This document shows positions 6,586 to 9,907 of a stretch of DNA of 9,907 bases, piece by piece. The stretch lies in the NCBI GenBank assembly GCA_002790175.1, contig PFUQ01000050.1:1600-11506 (forward strand), written 5' to 3'. Position numbers and translations under genes: made by a program. The notes beneath the pieces are model-generated. The model searched no databases. It saw nothing but the letters and a program-made list of their open reading frames with translations, and had not been told where the DNA came from. The DNA comes from Flavobacteriales bacterium CG_4_9_14_3_um_filter_32_8. GTDB taxonomy: Bacteria > Bacteroidota > Bacteroidia > Flavobacteriales_E > Vicingaceae. Each line of letters begins with the position of its first letter. The first letter of the stretch is position 1.

Positions 6586-7866
6586 ATGAATACTAAAGAG
6601 AAAATAAGCATAGAAGAGTTTGACGGAAAACGCTTTCAAATAAGGCTTGTCGAACCAAAAGATAACAAAAAGGCTGTATTAACTCATTATTTACACAACA
6701 TCCACAATGGAGTTTCAAAGCATTATAAAAAGGACGCATTGAAGGTTTTAAAAGAATATGTTCAATACAAAGAGGAAGATGAAAACATTTCAATGGTTGC
6801 AGAAGAAGCACTACAACAACTGCTTTTTGAAGTTGAAAACGTGCCGTTTCCAACACCCAACAACTACTCTTTTAAGTTTATAGACCTTTTTGCTGGTATT
6901 GGTGGTTTTAGACTTGCAATGCAAAATCTTGGTGGAAAATGTGTATTTACAAGTGAGTGGGACAAAGAAGCACAGCGAACATATAGAGCAAATTTTGGAG
7001 AAATTCCATTTGGAGACATAACAAAACCAATAACTAAAAATTATATTCCAGACAATTTCGATTTATTATGTGCAGGTTTCCCCTGCCAAGCATTTTCTAT
7101 TGCAGGCAAGCGTGGAGGTTTTGACGACACAAGAGGGACTCTATTTTTTGACGTTGCAGAAATCATTAAAAAACATAAACCAAAAGCGATTTTTCTTGAA
7201 AATGTAAAAGGCTTGAAAAGCCACGATAAAGGTAAAACACTTGAAACAATATTGAATGTTTTACGCAACGACTTAAATTATTTTGTTCCCGAACCTCAAA
7301 TTATTAATGCGAAAAATTTTGGTGTACCTCAACATCGTGAACGAATTTACATTGTTGGTTTTCGCAAAGACGCAGGAATAACAAAATTTGAATATCCTAA
7401 ACCAACAAAACAAAAAGTATCATTTGCAAAAGTAAAGGAGAAAAAAGTGCCACCTACAAAATATTTTCTTTCAACTCAATATGTGCAAACATTAATTAAT
7501 CACAAGGAAAGACACGCAAACAAAGGAAATGGTTTTGGCTATGAAATCATTCCTGACACAGGAATTGCAAACGCAATTGTTGTAGGCGGCATGGGAAGAG
7601 AAAGAAATTTAGTTTATGATCATAGAATTATAGATTTTACACCTACAACTCACATAAAAGGAACCGTAAATAGAGAAGGTATTCGTAAAATGACACCAAG
7701 AGAATGGGCAAGACTTCAAGGCTTTCCCGATAAATATATAATTCCTGTTGCTGATGCATCAGCTTACAAGCAATTTGGCAACTCTGTTGCCGTTCCTGCA
7801 ATTCAGGCGACAGCAAAAAACATTTTAGAATTAATTGGAATTGAAATCAATGATAACAGGAAATAA
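6586..7866 (+). CDS. DNA (cytosine-5-)-methyltransferase of a type II restriction-modification system
   Basis: Transfers a methyl group from S-adenosylmethionine to C5 of cytosine, protecting host DNA from the endonuclease encoded next to it. From ATG 6586 (426 residues) the C5-MTase motifs are in canonical order: I FIDLFAGIGGFR (98-109, cofactor binding), IV GFPCQAFS (164-171, catalytic Cys167), VI ENV (205-207), VIII QHRERIYIVGF (249-259), a target-recognition region (about 260-365), IX REWARLQGFPD (372-382) and X FGNSVAVP (397-404). About 93 residues precede motif I, longer than in minimal members, with no domain I recognise. An in-frame TTG at 6571 would add five residues; the ATG is preferred as the more usual start. 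Target specificity is inferred to be CCGG from the neighbouring HpaII-like enzyme, not from the recognition region itself. The stop codon overlaps the endonuclease start by 17 bp. Confidence 0.95.
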   Translation: MNTKEKISIEEFDGKRFQIRLVEPKDNKKAVLTHYLHNIHNGVSKHYKKDALKVLKEYVQYKEEDENISMVAEEALQQLLFEVENVPFPTPNNYSFKFIDLFAGIGGFRLAMQNLGGKCVFTSEWDKEAQRTYRANFGEIPFGDITKPITKNYIPDNFDLLCAGFPCQAFSIAGKRGGFDDTRGTLFFDVAEIIKKHKPKAIFLENVKGLKSHDKGKTLETILNVLRNDLNYFVPEPQIINAKNFGVPQHRERIYIVGFRKDAGITKFEYPKPTKQKVSFAKVKEKKVPPTKYFLSTQYVQTLINHKERHANKGNGFGYEIIPDTGIANAIVVGGMGRERNLVYDHRIIDFTPTTHIKGTVNREGIRKMTPREWARLQGFPDKYIIPVADASAYKQFGNSVAVPAIQATAKNILELIGIEINDNRK

Positions 7867-8923
7867 AGGCGAATGGAGTGAAATATATGCATTGTTCAAG
7901 TTACTTGGCGATAAACTATTATTTGCAGGAAATGCACAACTAAATAAAGTTGAAGAACTTTTTTATCCAATAATCAAAATAATACGTAACGAAAGTGGTG
8001 GAAATTTTGAATATGAATTAAATGGAGATTTAGTAATTGTCTCTGGTGGAAAGGAAAAATTAAGAATTCCAGTTAAAACATTTACTGAACAATCCTCAAA
8101 ATTATTATCAAAAATAAAAGGTTCAACTGGAGCTTTCAGCGTTCCCGAAGTTGAAGCATTTATGAAATCTATAAATTGCCAATCATTAAAAGCAAAATCA
8201 ACTTCAAAAACAGACATTCGAATTGTAATTCACGATCAAAGAATTAACCAAAACACAGAATTAGGATTTAGCATAAAGTCTCAATTGGGCAGCGATGCTA
8301 CCCTTTTAAATGCTGGAAAAACAACCAATTTTATTTATCAAGTATTAGGTTTTAAACCAACTGTAAAAGAAATAAAAGCTATCAATGAAATTGACACAAA
8401 AAGTAAAATTAAAGATAGAATTGAGGAGATTAAAAAAGCAGGTGGAAAATTAAAATTTTCGACGCTTGAACAAGATGTTTTTAAAAATAATTTAGTGCTT
8501 ATAGACAGTTTGTTGCCAAACATTATAGCCGAAATTATCAAAACATTTTTCACAACAACATTAAGTTCAATAAAAGACCTCACAGAAAGTATTAACAAAT
8601 CAAATCCTCTCAACTACGACACTCAATTTGCTCATACATTTTACGACTACAAAATTAAACGTTTCTTAACTGATGTAGCTTTAGGAATGACACCTTCAAA
8701 GGTTTGGACAGGTATTTATGACGCAACTGGTGGCTATCTAATTGTAAAAGAAAATGGTGAAATTTTATGCTATCACATTTATAATAGAAACCAATTTGAA
8801 GATTATTTATTCACAAACACAAAACTTGAAACGGCAAGTAGTAGCCGACACAAATTTGGTAAATTATACGAAGACAATGGGCAATTTTATTTCAAACTAA
8901 ACTTACAAATTAGGTTTAAATAG
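7850..8923 (+). CDS. HpaII-family type II restriction endonuclease
   Basis: Predicted to cut unmethylated DNA; HpaII family members recognise CCGG. From ATG 7850 the protein has 357 residues, close to the length of HpaII. Recognisable segments: the N-terminal NKGEWSEIYALFKLL (5-19) with YPIIKIIR (39-46), and the probable catalytic region with TDIRIVIHD (121-129), ELGFSIKSQLGS (137-148) and TLLNAGKTTNFIYQ (151-164). Asp122 and Lys143 fit a PD-(D/E)xK-like arrangement in which the acidic residue before xK is Ser141, so Glu137 may supply it; this is my reading. An in-frame TTG at 7835 would add five residues. The ATG lies inside the methyltransferase's last codons (17-bp overlap to TAA 7864-7866), so the two are surely cotranscribed with the methyltransferase first. 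No controller protein gene is present. The family assignment is from remembered sequence pattern. Confidence 0.83.
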   Translation: MITGNKGEWSEIYALFKLLGDKLLFAGNAQLNKVEELFYPIIKIIRNESGGNFEYELNGDLVIVSGGKEKLRIPVKTFTEQSSKLLSKIKGSTGAFSVPEVEAFMKSINCQSLKAKSTSKTDIRIVIHDQRINQNTELGFSIKSQLGSDATLLNAGKTTNFIYQVLGFKPTVKEIKAINEIDTKSKIKDRIEEIKKAGGKLKFSTLEQDVFKNNLVLIDSLLPNIIAEIIKTFFTTTLSSIKDLTESINKSNPLNYDTQFAHTFYDYKIKRFLTDVALGMTPSKVWTGIYDATGGYLIVKENGEILCYHIYNRNQFEDYLFTNTKLETASSSRHKFGKLYEDNGQFYFKLNLQIRFK

Positions 8924-9097
8924 CCAACGCATATGGTAGCCACAAGATTTTTTCTACACTAAAATCAACCAACATAATGCAAAAGAGCTACCAAACAACA
9001 GAACAACAACAATGCAATGGAAAAACAAGCAATAACAGAAATAGAAGCACGAGAACATAACATTTCCTACCAATAATTGAGTAAACAAAATAAAATC
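8924..9097. other. Spacer after the endonuclease gene, partly T-poor
   Basis: 174 bp with no convincing gene; the longest ATG frame I traced, from 8977, gives only 27 low-complexity residues. GGTAGC at 8935-8940 and GCTACC at 8987-8992 form a weak inverted repeat around 46 bp. From 8981 to 9060 only six of 80 bases are T, unlike the rest of this AT-rich window. No clear terminator or promoter could be assigned. Confidence 0.4.
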
Positions 9098-9763
9098 ATG
9101 AAAAAACAACACCTTTTTCCCAGCCTTATCCTAATTAATGTTTTCGCATTATTTTCTTGTGGGCAGGAAAATGAAGCTACCCTAACAGCTAATGAAACTG
9201 AAAAAACTTTAGTGGAAGAAGTGATTAACAGCAATTACCAATTAGATGCCACTAACAGTAAAGCGGATTGGGAACGAACACTTGACCAGAAACCAACCAA
9301 ACAAAAAGTAAAACTGTTCGGCAGTATGGTAGATGTAGAATTGGGTGCGGTAAAATTAAACACCAATGGAACAATAGCTGTAAATAATGGAGAACTAAAT
9401 ACCACCAATGACGATGTTGTCGATGCTACCGTTATTTTCGACATGGCATCGCTAAAGTTTGCACAAGAAAAAGGAAGTGGTTTATTTGATGCAAAACAAT
9501 ATCCCAATTCAACATTAACGTTAACTAATTTTAAAGCAGATAGTGCTGGATATTTAGCGGAGGGAACACTTACTATTCAAAAAGTAAGTAAGTCCGTTAC
9601 TGTAGTTCTTGAGATTATAAAAACTGATAAAAATTATTCATTAAAAGGTTCGTTTACCATCAATACACTCGATTTCCCATTGCGAGATAAGGTAACCGAA
9701 AAAGACATCAATAAAGACGAAATAAAAATACTTTTTGAATTGAACTATATCTTTAAATCTTAA
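9098..9763 (+). CDS. YceI-family lipoprotein
   Basis: From ATG 9098 the protein has 221 residues. It begins with a lipoprotein signal peptide: Lys2-Lys3, a hydrophobic stretch to residue 19, and lipobox LFSC with Cys21 as the lipidation site; the following GQENE is acidic, which in this phylum is compatible with export to the cell surface but does not prove it. The mature part (about 48-221) is a YceI-like lipocalin-type barrel: NYQLDATNSKADW at the start, FDMASLKF and GLFDAKQYPNSTLTLTNF in the middle, and a strand-rich C-terminus. YceI proteins bind isoprenoid-type or other amphiphilic ligands; the ligand here is unknown. An in-frame TTG at 9077 would put seven polar residues before the signal peptide and is unlikely. 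The HutD-like gene starts 13 bp downstream. Confidence 0.9.
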   Translation: MKKQHLFPSLILINVFALFSCGQENEATLTANETEKTLVEEVINSNYQLDATNSKADWERTLDQKPTKQKVKLFGSMVDVELGAVKLNTNGTIAVNNGELNTTNDDVVDATVIFDMASLKFAQEKGSGLFDAKQYPNSTLTLTNFKADSAGYLAEGTLTIQKVSKSVTVVLEIIKTDKNYSLKGSFTINTLDFPLRDKVTEKDINKDEIKILFELNYIFKS

Positions 9764-9776
9764 CTGATAAGGTTCT

Positions 9777-9907
9777 ATGGATATGCAAAATTTCGAGCAT
9801 TTAAAAAAATTCGAATCTAATAATTGGTCGGGAGGTGTTACTACTCAGCTTTTTATTTACCCACCAACGGCAGATTACCAACAATTAAATTTTAGTTTCA
9901 GAATAAG
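9777..9907 (+). CDS. HutD/Ves-family protein, N-terminal 43 residues (runs off window)
   Basis: ATG 9777 opens a frame that stays open to the window end. The segment NNWSGGVTTQLFIYPPTADY (residues 16-35) followed by FSFRI matches the conserved start of HutD/Ves cupin proteins (WSGGTTTQL.IYP...Y....F..RIS). HutD is associated with histidine utilisation in some bacteria and Ves with a cold-related phenotype in E. coli; no biochemical activity is firmly established. A weak ribosome binding site (TAAGG, 9768-9772) lies just before the start. The 13-bp gap to the YceI lipoprotein gene suggests one transcript. No other histidine-degradation gene is visible in the window. Confidence 0.8.
   Translation, partial: MDMQNFEHLKKFESNNWSGGVTTQLFIYPPTADYQQLNFSFRI

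Noticed and set aside
8924..8992. Integron attC-like site (GCCAACGC with GGTAGC/GCTACC arms)
   Set aside because: The GCCAAC end does not fit the RYYYAAC core, the arms are only 6 bp, and there is no paired core site or integrase.
8977..9060. Small frame of 27 residues upstream of the YceI gene
   Set aside because: It is a Gln/Asn/Arg-rich low-complexity translation of the T-poor spacer, with no ribosome binding site or family resemblance.

Overview
The window is typical of an AT-rich member of the Bacteroidota, most likely Flavobacteriia or a close relative. The signs are a MetRS with a KISTS-type signature and a fused C-terminal tRNA-binding domain, a GldL/GldM-type membrane protein, a large AsmA-like protein, an RsuA/RluB-type pseudouridine synthase with a long basic N-terminal tail, start sites with little Shine-Dalgarno sequence, and dispersed short palindromes in the spacers. 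All eight genes lie on the + strand, and two of them run off the window ends.

Layout. Positions 2-1447: 3' part of metG. 1448-1622: spacer with six tandem degenerate heptamers and an imperfect C-rich/G-rich inverted repeat. 1623-2651: a polytopic protein that I read as two GldL-like transmembrane hairpins fused to a GldM-like transmembrane segment and first periplasmic domain. 2632-3486: pseudouridine synthase, overlapping the previous gene by 20 bp. 3487-3747: spacer with two further dispersed-repeat families. 3748-6429: AsmA-like membrane-anchored protein with a perfect 16-bp palindrome inside its low-complexity tail. 6586-7866 and 7850-8923: a type II restriction-modification pair, a C5-cytosine methyltransferase followed by an HpaII-family endonuclease with a 17-bp overlap. 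9098-9763: YceI-family lipoprotein. 9777-9907: start of a HutD/Ves-family gene.

How the parts relate. metG, the pseudouridine synthase and the AsmA-like gene are core or housekeeping functions. The restriction-modification pair is the accessory module: it sits between ordinary chromosomal genes, lacks any integrase or transposase, and has no controller gene. The YceI lipoprotein and the HutD-like gene are 13 bp apart and probably cotranscribed.

The most unusual object is the GldL/GldM-like fusion. GldL and GldM normally form the proton-driven motor of type IX secretion and gliding. Here the two parts appear in one chain, with the GldL hairpin duplicated at a spacing of exactly 60 residues. 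The acidic residue of GldL TM2 and the arginine after the KLSP motif of GldM are both absent, so the protein may be a non-motor or repurposed relative. This is read from motifs and topology only and needs a profile or structure comparison.
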